Assembly (NCBI GenBank): GCA_031763025.1 | Contig: JASSKH010000005.1 | Span: 7,097,966-7,161,965 of the forward strand | Origin: Macrocystis pyrifera | Taxonomy: Eukaryota > Sar > Phaeophyceae > Laminariales > Laminariaceae | Reading direction: 5' to 3' | DNA: 64,000 nucleotides | Shown here: positions 54,225-64,000 of the stretch, piece by piece | How positions within the stretch are numbered: position 1 is the first letter of the stretch | How the letters are laid out: every line of letters starts with the position of its first letter | Program-made: the position numbers and the translations under genes | Notes under the pieces: generated by a model | The model's input: the letters and a program-made list of their open reading frames with translations, nothing else | Told to the model about the DNA's origin: nothing | Databases searched by the model: none

Positions 54225-55368
54225 CTGAACAGGCACGAGAGCGACGGGTACTCTTCGTGGAACGGCCTCTTTTTGGTCCATTGGGCGCGCTCCCACATGT
54301 ACCTCCGGTAAGAACGCATGGTGAACTTATTCCGTACAGGCGTGAAAACAGGGGGGACGAGATATAAGACGAGGGACGCACGCACAAAAGAGGGGAGACG
54401 GCCGGCGCTAACTAGCATGATTCGTGGGATATTCACTATTGGCGATGTTAGAAATAGGGCAACGACGATTTAGTTGTCTTCGGGGGCGGTCACGTCTCGA
54501 TAAAGAGCAAAGACCAAGCTTTGGGTATTTTCAAAGTATAGTGTAAACTGGTCGCCCTACCCTTGAAGGAGTAGCTCATTGGGTCGGGGCTGGGAGATTA
54601 TTCTAGAAGGCTCGTGATTCACAAATCTTTAAGACGTCGCCGTCTCTATTCTAACGAGAAAATGCGTTATCTGCGCGACGTGCTGTGCTGCATTCCGTAT
54701 CCGGAGCTTCTGTTCGACCTGGAAGGGTCTCGTAATTGATGTATCCTACGTTCTCTGTCTTTTCTTCAACGCTCGATTCCGTGCGCGACCCATTATACGA
54801 ACACGGCGTGCACGTACTCGCATTCACCAACGCTCGTAAAATAGGTGCGAGCCCCACAGCCTTAATCTCGCGCACTTACAAGTAGCCACCCGCGATATGT
54901 CCCGACACCCACAAATCCCACACCCGAGCGGAGTTTATTACTAGTGTGTACGGGCGAATGCGCGTTCTAATTTTGACGACGCCAAGAACAATGGGACCCC
55001 TTTCGAGTTGCCTTAAGCGACAAAAAAAAACGCGTGTTACGATAGGGGTACACTCTGGACCGAAATGTACGAACCGATTGGTCTTTATATTAATGTTTAA
55101 AGGTTACTTATAATTCCGTCCAGAGTTGGGTACACAATCCCGCTGGAATCTCGTCGGCGGGTTTTCGACATACGGGATCATTGTACATTTATTTCTCAGC
55201 CGCCAGTTTTCTTCGGCTGAGGCAAAACTCTGCAAGAGCGGAAGAGTCTCAAAAAGTGTGCGTATGTGCATCCCTAGAGTGATAGAATGCGTCCCAAAGC
55301 ACACAAGTGCGACGACAGTTCCGAGAGCTCTGCAAAGAGCGACAGCTGTACCATCTTCTTTCACGCAC

Positions 55369-55496
55369 CTCAAGCTCCTCGCACTGTATGGCGTGGTCGC
55401 CGTTGACGTCAAGCATTGAGATAAGTGCTTCGGCCTCGCCCCTTTCTAGTGTCAACCCGAGGGCGCGGTAAGAGTTCTCGAGCAGGCCGTCAACAT
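55369..55496 (-). CDS. EF-hand/IQ protein, exon with best EF-hand
   Basis: Two bases complete an Asp codon split by the upstream intron; the exon then reads VDGLLENSYRALGLTLERGE and ALISMLDVNGDHAIQCEELE, ending GAG/GTGCGT. DVNGDHAIQCEE is a 12-residue EF loop with Asp1, Asn3, Asp5, Ile8 and Glu12 in place. Position 6 is His where Gly is usual. This is the loop most likely to bind calcium. The phases (1 in, 0 out) match both neighbours. Confidence 0.85.
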
Positions 55497-55515
55497 CTGC
55501 CGCATAGATTGTTCA

Positions 55516-55790
55516 TGGAAATCGTCGTGTTTTCATGGAAAGCTTTGCCGTTTTCAACAAGTTCCTCTTCCACATCGACGCAATGCGGTTGGTGTGCGGC
55601 AAGAGTGTGCGAGGACGGACGGCGGTGCACCAGGCCGTGTGCCCAGCGTGAAGTGAAAATGTCGTGTTTTCACGGAAAGCGTTGCGTTTTCAACGTGTGC
55701 TCTTTCACATCGACGTATTCATTGCGGTTCGTGTGTGGCATGAGCGTTGGAGCGACGGTGCTGCTCCAGACCATGTGCCCAACGTGAAAT
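55516..55790. repeat. Intronic ~137-bp tandem duplication
   Basis: Two units start GTCGTGTTTTCATGGAAAGC and GTCGTGTTTTCACGGAAAGC and share CTTCCACATCGACG/CTTTCACATCGACG, TGCGGTTGGTGTG and CCGTGTGCCCAGCGTGAA/CATGTGCCCAACGTGAA. The second unit ends just before 55790. Confidence 0.8.
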
Positions 55791-56089
55791 AATTAATCTG
55801 TCGAACACAGCTGATCGTCATCGCGTGTGCTGCCATTGAGCATGCCCAACTTTCCCGTAACATGTGTCGGCGTTAGATAGGCTCGTTGATAAGCCCTCGA
55901 TTCAAGGGACATAAGACTGGTGATATCATCAGGACGTTCAGTGAGCCAACTTTCGGTGCAATCAGTACTGCCTCTAGAGATTACAACGCTTTTCCCTAAG
56001 CCTGGTTCGCGTGCTGTTAGCCACCTATCGTGCAACGCGGCGAAAAACACGAGGTCTTAAAAAAAAAAATAGTGTTGCAAATAACCCAC

Positions 56090-56369
56090 CTAGTGATCCC
56101 GATTTGCCGTGATCAACAGCTTGAAATACGTCCCTGATCTGCAGTCGCCTGCGACGAAGTTCCCGAGAGATGGCCTCCAGGAAATTAGAAGCTTTCGACC
56201 TATGTAAGGCCTCCATTCTCTGCATCAAGAACTCCTTGGAAGACTCCGCCCTCTGTACGGCGGCCGCTGCCGCTTCCTGCCGCTCTTGTCGCTGTTTACG
56301 CTCGGAACGCAGCAGTGAGCAAGGTCGCACCAGCTTACCCATGACCCGCTCGAGCTCAGCAGAATTAAC
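56090..56369 (-). CDS. EF-hand/IQ protein, coiled-coil and split EF-hand exon
   Basis: From TTCCAG the frame reads VNSAELERVMGKLVRPCSLL, then an uninterrupted Arg/Gln/Glu helix, SRELRRRRLQIRDVFQAVDH and GKSGSL, ending one base into a codon at CTAG/GTGGGT. Together with the next exon this forms an EF loop (DHGKSGSLDVDG) whose 12th residue is Gly, so calcium binding is doubtful. Downstream phase fits. The upstream phase does not match the exon at 56854, so an exon may be missing between them or one boundary is wrong. Confidence 0.75.
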
Positions 56370-56853
56370 CTGGAAGGTCGAAGACAGCAGCAGCACCAGC
56401 ACCAGCAGCATCAGCAGCAATGTTGTGTCGAGCGGGGGTTCCCATCAGGAAAAATGGCCTTTTTGATCGATGGGTCTGTTTTCGGTGCTTTGCGTGTGTT
56501 GCTTGTTTCGAGCATACAACATCGAACGGCGACGGCGGGGCATGAAAACAGGAAGGCCTTGAGAAAACAGTGACGAGGGCTTTCCAAGGACTAAAACCCG
56601 ACCGAGTGATTCGGACATGGTATCCCTCCGACGGAAGCACTCCGTGCTGAAACTTGTGATGACAATCATGTCCGAGAAAGCGCTCAGTGTTTGACTCCAC
56701 GAAGGAAATGTAGATGTTTCGCTTCTTCCACAACACGCGGTCAATATATAGAGTGTGACCGGCATGGCACGCAATGTTTAAGCTTGCTCCCGACCCCCGG
56801 ACCTCTTGCCCTCTACCCTGCCCTCTGTCCGCTCGTTTGGACCGCTCACTTAC

Positions 56854-57020
56854 CCCGCCCGTCTGTTTGCGTCTGCCTGGTTGAATTCCACAGCGAGGCG
56901 TTTTCCCTGCCTGGTCAAAAGTTCGTCTATTCGCTCTATTGTCTTGAGAGCGTCGGCGTTTTCAGGGCGCGTGAGTCTCTCCTGAAGCGCGGATGCATGC
57001 TCGCAGGTGCGGTGTAACTC
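56854..57020 (-). CDS. EF-hand/IQ protein, coiled-coil exon
   Basis: From GTACAG the frame gives ELHRTCEHASALQERLTRPE, then KTIERIDELLTRQGKRLAVE and FNQADANRRAG, ending at an excellent GTAAGT donor in phase 2. It joins the large upstream exon in phase 0. It is helical, probably a linker coil. Confidence 0.65.
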
Positions 57021-57391
57021 CTGTACGGTGCACCGCGTATGATTCGTTTCGTGAGCACAGGTCCGCCGTACCGGAGGGGGGTACACGGTTGACCAGCGTT
57101 ATAAAACAGTAGACCGCCAGCATCAGAATGGGGAAAATTGGGGGGGGGGGAGAATGTGGATGAACGCCATAGTTCAAAAACCCAAAGTATGTGTTGAGGT
57201 TCGACGTATAGTATACCCTCTGTTGGTAAAACAGAAATGGGCGAGACTCTTGGGGTGAGGCGAAGGCGTGGGAGATACTGTTGGTGGCATGCCAGAGCGA
57301 AAAAGCTAACAAGCTCTTGTTGCAAGGCGCGGAACAATCAAAACGATCAAAAGCATGCATCATCTGCGTTTCTTTAGCGTAAGTAACTCAC

Positions 57392-59001
57392 TTGTTGGTC
57401 TGACGAAAGCGCCCGCGGCGCCTGGTTCTGCTGGGGGGTGGCATCGCGCGAGGTGCTCAGCGAGCAGTCGCCCATTCGCCTGATGTATTCGACCAGGTCA
57501 CCACCGCCCCGGCCGCCTCTGGTAAGGGTCTGAATCAACCCGCATACGTCTTCACAACCAACACTTCGTAGCACGGCCTCAAAACGGTGCGCGGCCGCGA
57601 GCTGGCTGGCGTCGGGGTAAGACACTTGACCTTTTTGGCTGTCTCGCAGGCCCTCTTGAAAGTCAGCGTGCGATATGCTCCCTTCTCCGCAAGGATCAAG
57701 GTGGCCTACCAGAGCTGAGAACTCCTTTTTGTTCCACTTCTGAGCGTCGCGAACTCCCGCTAACAGCTCCGCGCTTCCCTTGCCCTTGCCGGTGTCCGTT
57801 TTTTTTTTTCCGCGCTCGTGGGCGAATTCGGAATCCGTTTTTTTCACCTTTCCACTTCCCATCACTGTCGGGGCTCCTTCCGGAAAAACTCCTGCATCCG
57901 CGATTAAGCGCTTCACTCCAGCGACGATAGAGGACACCTTGACGCGGCGCTCGAGATCGCTGATCTTTCCCCCGCCCTCGTTCCCACCTTCAGCGTCGAG
58001 AGTCGCGAACCAATGATGGGGCTTAACCTCCAGGTGGTGCATAAGCTGGCGGAGACCCCTCGATGTGAACCGACCGATCTCGGAGGTGTGGATTCCGTGT
58101 TCTTGTCGTTTTAGAGCACGCCACAATGATACTGCGGTGTCGGCGGTGAGGTTTCTCAACCCCCCCCCCGCCCCGGTGAATATTTTGATCACCAAGGCGG
58201 CGTGGAAGTGATCAAACCCCTCACTGTCTGCCGGCTTTCCTCGGGGGCGTCGTTGCTGCAGCCTAGGTACTGCCACCTCTTTGTTGTTTGACACGGCCGT
58301 TCGAATTCTTGGCGGTGAAGTGGTGGTGCTCGAGTCGCTGCCTATCAGAGATTCCTGGGCACGACGCTTGATATCGCTGCCTTCACTTGTGTACCCGCTA
58401 CTTTTGCCTCGCTGCTGTTCCTGACGCTTGATCTGGTCATGTCCGAGCTCTATCCTGGCCCTCTGCACCGCCCACGCGAGGTTAGCTCCCCATACCAAGC
58501 CGTTGTCCGCGACGCAGTTCAGGACGAGGTCTTGCATTTGCGCCGTCAGCTTCATTTCCTTGTTCAGCAGCGCTCCCATCTGCGCCGCCGTAGCCGGGCG
58601 ACACTTGTTTCCGTTTGACCTCTGCTTGTTCTTCGTTGTGAATGTCATCTCTCCAGAGTGCCCGCCGGAGGCATGGGGGGACGCGCTGGCCGTCGTTGAA
58701 GCCGCTTCCTGCACGAACTCGTCAGCTGTGACCGCACGCTCCTCGAGGTGACGTCCGAGGGAAGCAAGGGTGGGGATGACGGCTGCGATTGGTCTGCGCC
58801 GTGCAAACTTGCCGGCACGAGCGCTGCGAAAGACTGTAGTAACATCTTCGAGCTCTATGCTCCCGATGCCGTCAATTTCGAACAAGCGTACCGCCGCGCC
58901 CAGCTCCTCGTCGCTGAACTCGTCCGGGCCCCGCCGGGTGGGCGACGCCCCTACCATACGACGGTGTTGGCGGTTGTTTTCACGCCACAGTTTTTGTAGA
59001 G
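57392..59001 (-). CDS. EF-hand/IQ protein, long exon with degenerate EF-hands
   Basis: From TTGGCAG to CAA/GTGAGT the frame is open for about 536 codons. EF-hand-like segments are EELGAAVRLFEIDGIGSIEL (loop E-I-D-G-I-G-S-I) and SALVGHLDPCGEGSISHADF (loop L-D-P-C-G-E-G-S-I). Between them are a Lys/Arg-rich linker and a segment with SLWRALKRQEHGIHTSEIGR. None has the full set of acidic ligands. An 8-C run (58162-58169) inside it is a possible source of length error but does not break the frame. The 5' boundary is a phase-1 acceptor whose partner donor I could not fix. Confidence 0.78.
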
Positions 59002-59067
59002 CTGCCAAGACCCGACAAACCCTTGCGGCTGAGCTCGGGATGGCTGCCGCGCCTGGGCCTCGACTAC

Positions 59068-59721
59068 CTCGTTCTCCATGTAAATTATTTCTTCCGCTCG
59101 TACTGCCGCCGACCGCAGAACGGTCATGACGGTAGACAGCGCACGCAAAGGCTTGGCCTGGTCAACCGGCCTGCTATCCCCATCATCAATCCTCGCGTCG
59201 TCCGTAACAAGCTGTTTACTGCCGTGGTTGCCGTCCGATGGCTGGTGCCACGCTCTCTGCTTAGCGGTAACACCACCCTCTTCGACGCCCATCAAAAAGT
59301 CTGCTAGGGAGCCGATTTCCTTCTCGGTGATGTCTAGATAGCCCATCCCCGCCTCCCACCTACACCACTGCGCCCCACCGCCCTTGGTCACCGGCCGCCG
59401 TCGCTTTTTCGACCCGTCCAGCGATTCCGGTGAAGTGAACAGCACAAGCGGAGATAGCAACGCCGACCCCAGCCTATTGGATTCAGCGTGGTCGGGCAAC
59501 TGAGGCGGCTGGATTCGGGCCGTTTTTTGGTTTGCCTGTTGGCCCTGGCGAAGTCCCTCGAGACTGTCGCGAACGTCACCGATCGTGACGTACCCCCGGC
59601 CTTGAACGTCGAAAAACGCCATCAAGGAGGTCAACTCCTCTTCCCGCAGGTACACGTTTCGGTCAGCGAGAGCGCGATGTATTTCTTCCCTGATCAGAAT
59701 GCTCCCGCGGTCTCTCCCCAC
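59068..59721 (-). CDS. EF-hand/IQ protein, second coding exon
   Basis: It starts after CCACGCAG in phase 0, matching exon 1: VGRDRGSILIREEIHRALAD, then REEELTSLMAFFDVQGRGYV and TIGDVRDSL. This is an EF-hand (DVQGRGYVTIGD) lacking an acidic residue at position 3 but ending in Asp. A second weak one is GSLADFLMGVEEGGVTAKQR. The end is uncertain: GAG/GTAGTC at 59068 is a plausible donor, but its phase does not connect to the next exon, so the true donor may lie earlier or an indel is present. Confidence 0.72.
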
Positions 59722-59742
59722 CTGCGTGGTTAAGTCAGTCAC

Positions 59743-60418
59743 TCACTGGGATGTCATTTCAAAAACAACCCATGAACCCATAAACACCACATTGGGTTCG
59801 AGGATTCGTACGTACCTATTCATGTGTACCAGGTATAATACCTGGCATCGTACCCGTATTTGTATAAGGTAAGACTTTGGGGTACTGCTGCGAATCGTAG
59901 TATTCCCTAGCGTTAGCGGAGTTGTTTGTATCTGACTGGCGCGTTTCTTGCTCGACTCGTAATTGTTATGGATAAAGACTACCAGGTATCAGGTAAGTCA
60001 CCTGGTTGGTTTACCTCCACAAGTAGTAGCTAGCCGTGAAATCGAGCCATCTCACAGCCCTACGGGTAGCATTAGAGAAATTAGCAAAGGCTAGTCGTAT
60101 GATACGTACCAGGTACAGGTATACTTCGTATATACATATCGATATATACCTAAATATTAGTAACTTTCGAACTACATTATTAACTTCAAAATTTCCTGTT
60201 ATTTTGGGACAGATTGGTATAGTATTTAAATCACACTTGTGTACGGGCATGCCATTAGTGTGCCCACCAAAGATATACATGCCATGATACGCAATGATCA
60301 ATACCGACACTTTTGCTATTCCAGAGCTACGTATACCTGCAGCAATACGTTGACTACAGCAGTACGCACGTCGTACTCGTATTCATACGTAGTTCGTTTG
60401 AGCCCCATCGAAACTCAC
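59743..60418. other. First intron of the EF-hand/IQ gene
   Basis: No exon is seen. It is rich in GTAC, with TACCAGGTA words near 59829, 59979 and 60107, and AT-rich around 60120-60230. Confidence 0.6.
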
Positions 60419-61405
60419 CATGTTCACAAAGTCGCTGCGCGTCGTTTTGCCACCCGACGGTGCGGAAAACGTCTGTAGCATGCGGGTGATCACCGCTTCC
60501 TTTTCAGCCGCCGCCAGCTGCCTTTGCCTCTGCGTCTGCCCGGGGCGGCTCAGCGACCACCCGCCATGCAGCGCAGAGGGCGAATGTCCCGCAGGCCGGC
60601 CTACAATACGGTCTCGTTTTGTTGAGTCGCCACCAGTACCCCCCATATGCTTCCATCGTCGAGCCTTACTGTTGCCTCTGCTGTGTAGAGGTCTTGTATC
60701 AACAGTGTCGACGCTTGCACCGCAATCGTCCGATTCTGCCCCCAAAGTCCCAAGTACGGGTAACCTACTTCCGTGCCGGTGAGCACCTGCACAATCGTCA
60801 TAGACCATGGCGTTGACATTGCCTTGTGCAGCTGTGGGGCCGGACATTGTCGCTGTCTCGGTAGTTTTCCAGCTCTCCACCGGCACTCCGCGCTCGTCGA
60901 GTAGGCGGTCACGATCATCACGAAAGTCGGAGCCCCCACGAAACTCATCGTCCCACGATGACGCATGCTGCATCGAGAAGTTAAGGCCATGCGTTGCATA
61001 ACTTGGCGGCCTACCACCCCTGTCGTTGTTATCTGGGTTGCCTCGAACTCTTTTTCGGCTGCCGCCGACGCGCTTGCGGGAAGGTTGAGCCTCAACGTCC
61101 CCCGTCAGTGCGCCGCAAGAGGAGCTGGTGATTACCGACTTGACAGCCGGAAGATTATCCGTAGGAGGGTTCGTGACCTGAAAATGTCGCTCTTTTCTCG
61201 CCGTGGCCGCTACCGTCGCCCTCGTCATCGGCGACGCCGTTCTTCCGCCGTACACATCCCGCCAGCTGGATGGTCGCGTCCCAGAGAGATCGCGGTTTCC
61301 ATACAGTAATCTCGCCGCTTGTAGCGTGTGCGGTGCTACTGCCTTGCTAACAACGGCGACAGACCCAGGTGCTCCCCGCCTTTGGCCTGCGACGGTCATG
61401 GTCAC
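60419..61405 (-). CDS. EF-hand/IQ protein, first coding exon
   Basis: ATG at 61405 opens 329 codons ending at ATG/GTGAGT. The protein starts MTMTVAGQRRGAPGSVAVVS and is mostly polar and probably disordered (Ser/Arg/Gly/Asp-rich, for example RKRVGGSRKRVRGN, a possible nuclear-type basic patch). The end, EKEAVITRMLQTFSAPSGGK and TTRSDFVNM, looks like the start of an EF-hand-like pair cut by the intron. Introns and exons together give a gene of over 12 kb. The start is the first Met of a long frame and faces a divergent gene 460 bp away. Confidence 0.75.
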
Positions 61406-61865
61406 TCAGCCCGCTTGACCCAAAGCATGCCGGGCAGTACCGCTGTTACGCTTGCGACTGCGCGAGCCCCACGCGCAAGACCAAGGGTCGCGGACGAGCA
61501 ATGAAGAGGAACACGCGGCACGCATGCGGCACGATATGATTTTTTTTCTTCATTCTACGAACAGGGACATGCGGCGCAATTTTTATGTTCCTTCTCGCAT
61601 TTGCTGAATGTAAACACACTACCTGGTATTATTTTATCAGACGGCGTTTTTGTAAGATCCTTTTATAACTACGTAGATCTTAGATCCTTGGAGATGTCGA
61701 ACTTCTCTCGTGGATGAAGCATCGCCTGCGACTAAAGCGAGGCACAGGCTCGGCGCAGTACATAAAGTTGTACGACATTGACATTCCAGAATCCAGGGAG
61801 AGATAATCCTTTGTGCAATATTTTTTGGTCCCCGACGAGGTCCGGGCTACGAAGTACGAATTAAA
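61406..61865. promoter_or_regulatory. Shared divergent promoter region
   Basis: This 460-bp segment separates two divergent coding starts (61405 minus, 61866 plus) and so should carry both promoters and 5' untranslated regions. It includes AT-rich patches (61536-61550, 61617-61660), a palindromic CTACGTAGATCTTAGATC near 61671 and one TACCTGGTATTA word. No TATA box can be placed with confidence. Confidence 0.45.
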
Positions 61866-61991
61866 ATGTCGCAATCTGGGTCGTCCGTGATCTCGAGGCT
61901 GATCGATCGTATATCTCCCCCGAGACATCGCAACAATACAGAAGGGGGGCTCACGGAGGAGCAGGAAGACGAACTGGGGCAAATGTTCAAG
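61866..61991 (+). CDS. EF-hand-like protein, first exon (divergent gene)
   Basis: ATG in context AAAATGTCG gives 42 codons: MSQSGSSVISRLIDRISPPR, then GGLTEEQEDELGQMFK, ending AAG/GTCAGA. LTEEQEDELGQMF is the typical entering helix of the first EF-hand in calmodulin-like proteins. The loop would begin in the next exon. The donor is only fair (GTCAGA). The gene continues to the right, and its later exons are only partly seen. Confidence 0.55.
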
Positions 61992-62764
61992 GTCAGAGTC
62001 GTTCTGGGGCCGCCCATGCCGCACCGCAACTACAACGGTCGTCGGTGTTCTCGTGTGCTTACCGGTTGCCGAGCATAAGATCAGGATCAAATCAGTGCGG
62101 CGGGATTATATGTACGTTGATCGTTGATAGTTGATACGTCGATACACGATACAAGGGAGACTTCGCCGCGGCGGGCTGCGGCTCCACGCATGCCCGTAAT
62201 GGTGCCCGTAGTAGTCGAGGGTGTAGGCAAATCGCGGCCATAAATGCGACAGTACTGCCGAGGGATGCATTAAGAAACTTAAACGTCCACATGAGTAAAA
62301 TCGGGTTGATGAACAGAGGCTTTACACTCCGCGCCCTACACCCTACACCCCTGCACCCTACGTTTGTACGAAACTTTAATGAGTACCAGGTATCAGGTAT
62401 TAATGTCTAGGCTGAAGTCATAATGGAGGCCCGTGCCCATCTGGCTTTACATAACGCAGAGCTACGAGTATTTCCGCCCCTTGCCTTTTCTCTTTGTCAT
62501 TTAACGCCTTTTCGTTTGTGGGGAGGGGTGCTCTCGCCGCCAAATTGACAGCAGCAAGCAGCAAGTAACAACAGTCTTGGACTCAACATATTCGCCGTGA
62601 CCGCCATCGTTGTAGAGCTCTTGGCCGTTCGCTGTAGTTTCTCTCCGTCTCAGTTACCTCCTAGCTTGTCAGCGCATCTTCTGATCCTGTTGACCAGACA
62701 CCAAATCCACCACCTACTTGCGTTCTCCCCGGTGTTGCACTGTAATGCAGTATCGAGGGGAAAT

Positions 62765-63045
62765 CGTTCCAAAGATACGCAGAGGACAACGACGATAGGT
62801 ATCTATACGCCGTAGTACCAAACCCGCAGCAATTTGGTCTCAGGGTCCAGCAACTCGTAGTAGTACTGTAGTGCAATGTCCAAAGAAAACGTTTCCAAAG
62901 ATACGCAGGACAACGACGACAGGAAGGAGTTTTTTCTGAGCGGGTAAATCATTGTGGTATACTTGTGATTAATGGAAGTGCGGAACCACTGCTACTACAT
63001 CTGAAGAAAAAAGTCCCAGAGATGCGTGGGACAAAGACGACAGCA
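62765..63045. repeat. Intronic ~125-bp tandem repeat x3
   Basis: The conserved core TTCCAAAGATACGCAGAGGA with CAACGACGA recurs at about 62767, 62894 and 63016 (last copy TCCCAGAGATGCGTGGGACA). Each is preceded by a CTACT-rich stretch and followed by T-rich DNA. A further GAGGGGAACGGAACCCTTT near 63094 resembles the start of the unit. Confidence 0.7.
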
Positions 63046-63241
63046 CGGATTTTTTTCCGATAAACCCTGCTAATAATCTGTGATAATAGCAGTTGAGGGG
63101 AACGGAACCCTTTCAGAGGTCGATGGGTACGGATCATATGTAGTTTTCAAATTTTCGAACATTCCAGGGTTGTCCCCTCGGTATCACCAGGTGGACAGTG
63201 CGTACGAATACGAGTGCGGGGTACGAGACTTTAGTTTGCAG

Positions 63242-63408
63242 TGCTTGGGAGCCGCCGTGGTGCCTCAAGGAACCGGCTTGGTGATGGATTTCCGTTGCTG
63301 CACCGGACGAGCACCGTGCACAAGATGCTCACAGTTTTCGGTGCTCAACAAATTGGCGTATACCTCGATTTCGCGGATTTCTACCGGTTTATCAATGCGA
63401 GCCCTCGG
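63242..63408 (+). CDS. Candidate exon with an EF-hand-like motif
   Basis: After AGTTTGCAG the phase-1 frame reads LGSRRGASRNRLGDGFPLLH, then STVHKMLTVFGAQQIGVYLD and FADFYRFINASPR, ending CGG/GTATTC. VHKMLTVFGAQQIGVYLDFADFYRFI has EF-hand spacing (helix, Gly, DF..F) with one extra residue and no acidic ligands at the start of the loop. It echoes TRMLQTFSAPSGGKTTRSDF of the neighbouring gene. It probably belongs to the divergent gene, but its entry phase does not fit the exon at 61866 directly, so an exon is missing between. Confidence 0.42.
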
Positions 63409-64000
63409 GTATTCCATCAAAACGACGTACCAGGTACCGCAGTACTTGTATTATAACTCGGGACTCGGCTCCATGGAGTAACCGGCGCTCTCAGCTGACA
63501 CGTGGGTATTAGGGGTATACGACTGACTGCTAAACGGGAAGTGCGGCTGTAGTTACTGGGAATTGTAGCGAGATTGGGTTGGTGGTGATGTTGGCACATA
63601 CGCACAAGCACACCAGGTATTGTGATGTGTTGTGGGCTCGTGTGCTGTGATGCTTCGTGGTCACGGTGCCGCGTGATTTATACCATCATGCGTGATTGCA
63701 AGACAGGGGTGTTGTTGGTGCCGTCTGCGTACGAGTAATACCTACCTGCCAGAGCATATGCCTGGTATTAAATAGTGCTAGTGCCAGCGGAAGATATAAC
63801 TCAAGACAATATCGCTCAACATCCACTTTATAAATCAACAAATTTGATGACCGGCAGTTGCCCTCACTCAAAGACCAACAAGGCATTTGGTCGAATACTC
63901 TGCCGGGAGATACCGCGGCTTTCCGTGCACAGTACCGTGCTGCCGTGAAGCACCGAGAGGTATTCCAGAATCTGCGGTGTGTGCGTCCACCTTGCTGTGA
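63409..64000. other. Right edge, no supported exon
   Basis: TACCAGGTA words occur at 63428, 63614 and 63761. The last ~120 bases could hold a further exon, but it would be cut by the window edge. Confidence 0.35.

Noticed and set aside
53403-54311. Long plus-strand frame antisense to the central EF-hand/IQ exon
   Set aside because: It is a shadow of a GC-rich real exon. Its composition (His/Pro/Arg) and lack of splice sites argue against coding.

Overview
The window looks like a gene-poor, repeat-rich stretch of a eukaryotic nuclear genome. Exons are small, GT-AG bounded and often phase 0, and they are separated by introns of hundreds of bases to 12 kb. There are no operons and no Shine-Dalgarno architecture. 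The gene content is a class I trehalose-6-phosphate synthase, a BAR-like coiled-coil protein and EF-hand/IQ proteins. With the long G/C homopolymers and the large introns, this would fit a photosynthetic stramenopile such as a brown alga. That assignment is inference; no species-specific marker is visible.

Layout. About 0-4 kb is repeats with no supported gene. From 5.9 to 32.5 kb, four plus-strand exons with mutually compatible splice phases (5905-6069, 10637-10752, 22765-22849, 32338-32457) make the start of a BAR/F-BAR-like helical protein. Its introns hold a degenerate non-LTR retrotransposon (24.06-27.35 kb), foldback elements, MITEs, a SINE and microsatellites. Two good-looking minus-strand exons (4110-4274, 9841-9969) lie antisense to this locus. 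A 100-N assembly gap (32618-32717) ends this part. From 39.3 down to 34.5 kb on the minus strand, five phase-compatible exons encode the N-terminal ~300 residues of a trehalose-6-phosphate synthase. The rest of the enzyme is absent before the gap. From 39.3 to 48.8 kb the window is mostly repeats, with one possible minus-strand exon at 42.9-43.3 kb. From 61.4 down to about 48.9 kb, a long minus-strand gene encodes degenerate EF-hands, then one more canonical EF-hand, then at least seven IQ motifs, several of them one per exon. A second EF-hand-like gene starts divergently at 61866 and runs off the right edge.

Repeats dominate. A ~105-bp MITE (TTACGG...CCGTAA ends, TA target duplication) occurs 16 times, including nested insertions with reconstructable empty sites. 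A foldback family built on GGACTGCAGTCC, two tRNA-derived SINE families, and retroelement ends that carry poly(C) instead of poly(A) are the other main families. A short palindrome-like word, TACCAGGTA/TACCTGGTA, is scattered through the noncoding DNA far above chance.

The genes share no obvious pathway. The trehalose gene belongs to sugar/osmolyte metabolism, the BAR-like gene to membrane shaping, and the divergent EF-hand/IQ pair to calcium/calmodulin-linked processes.
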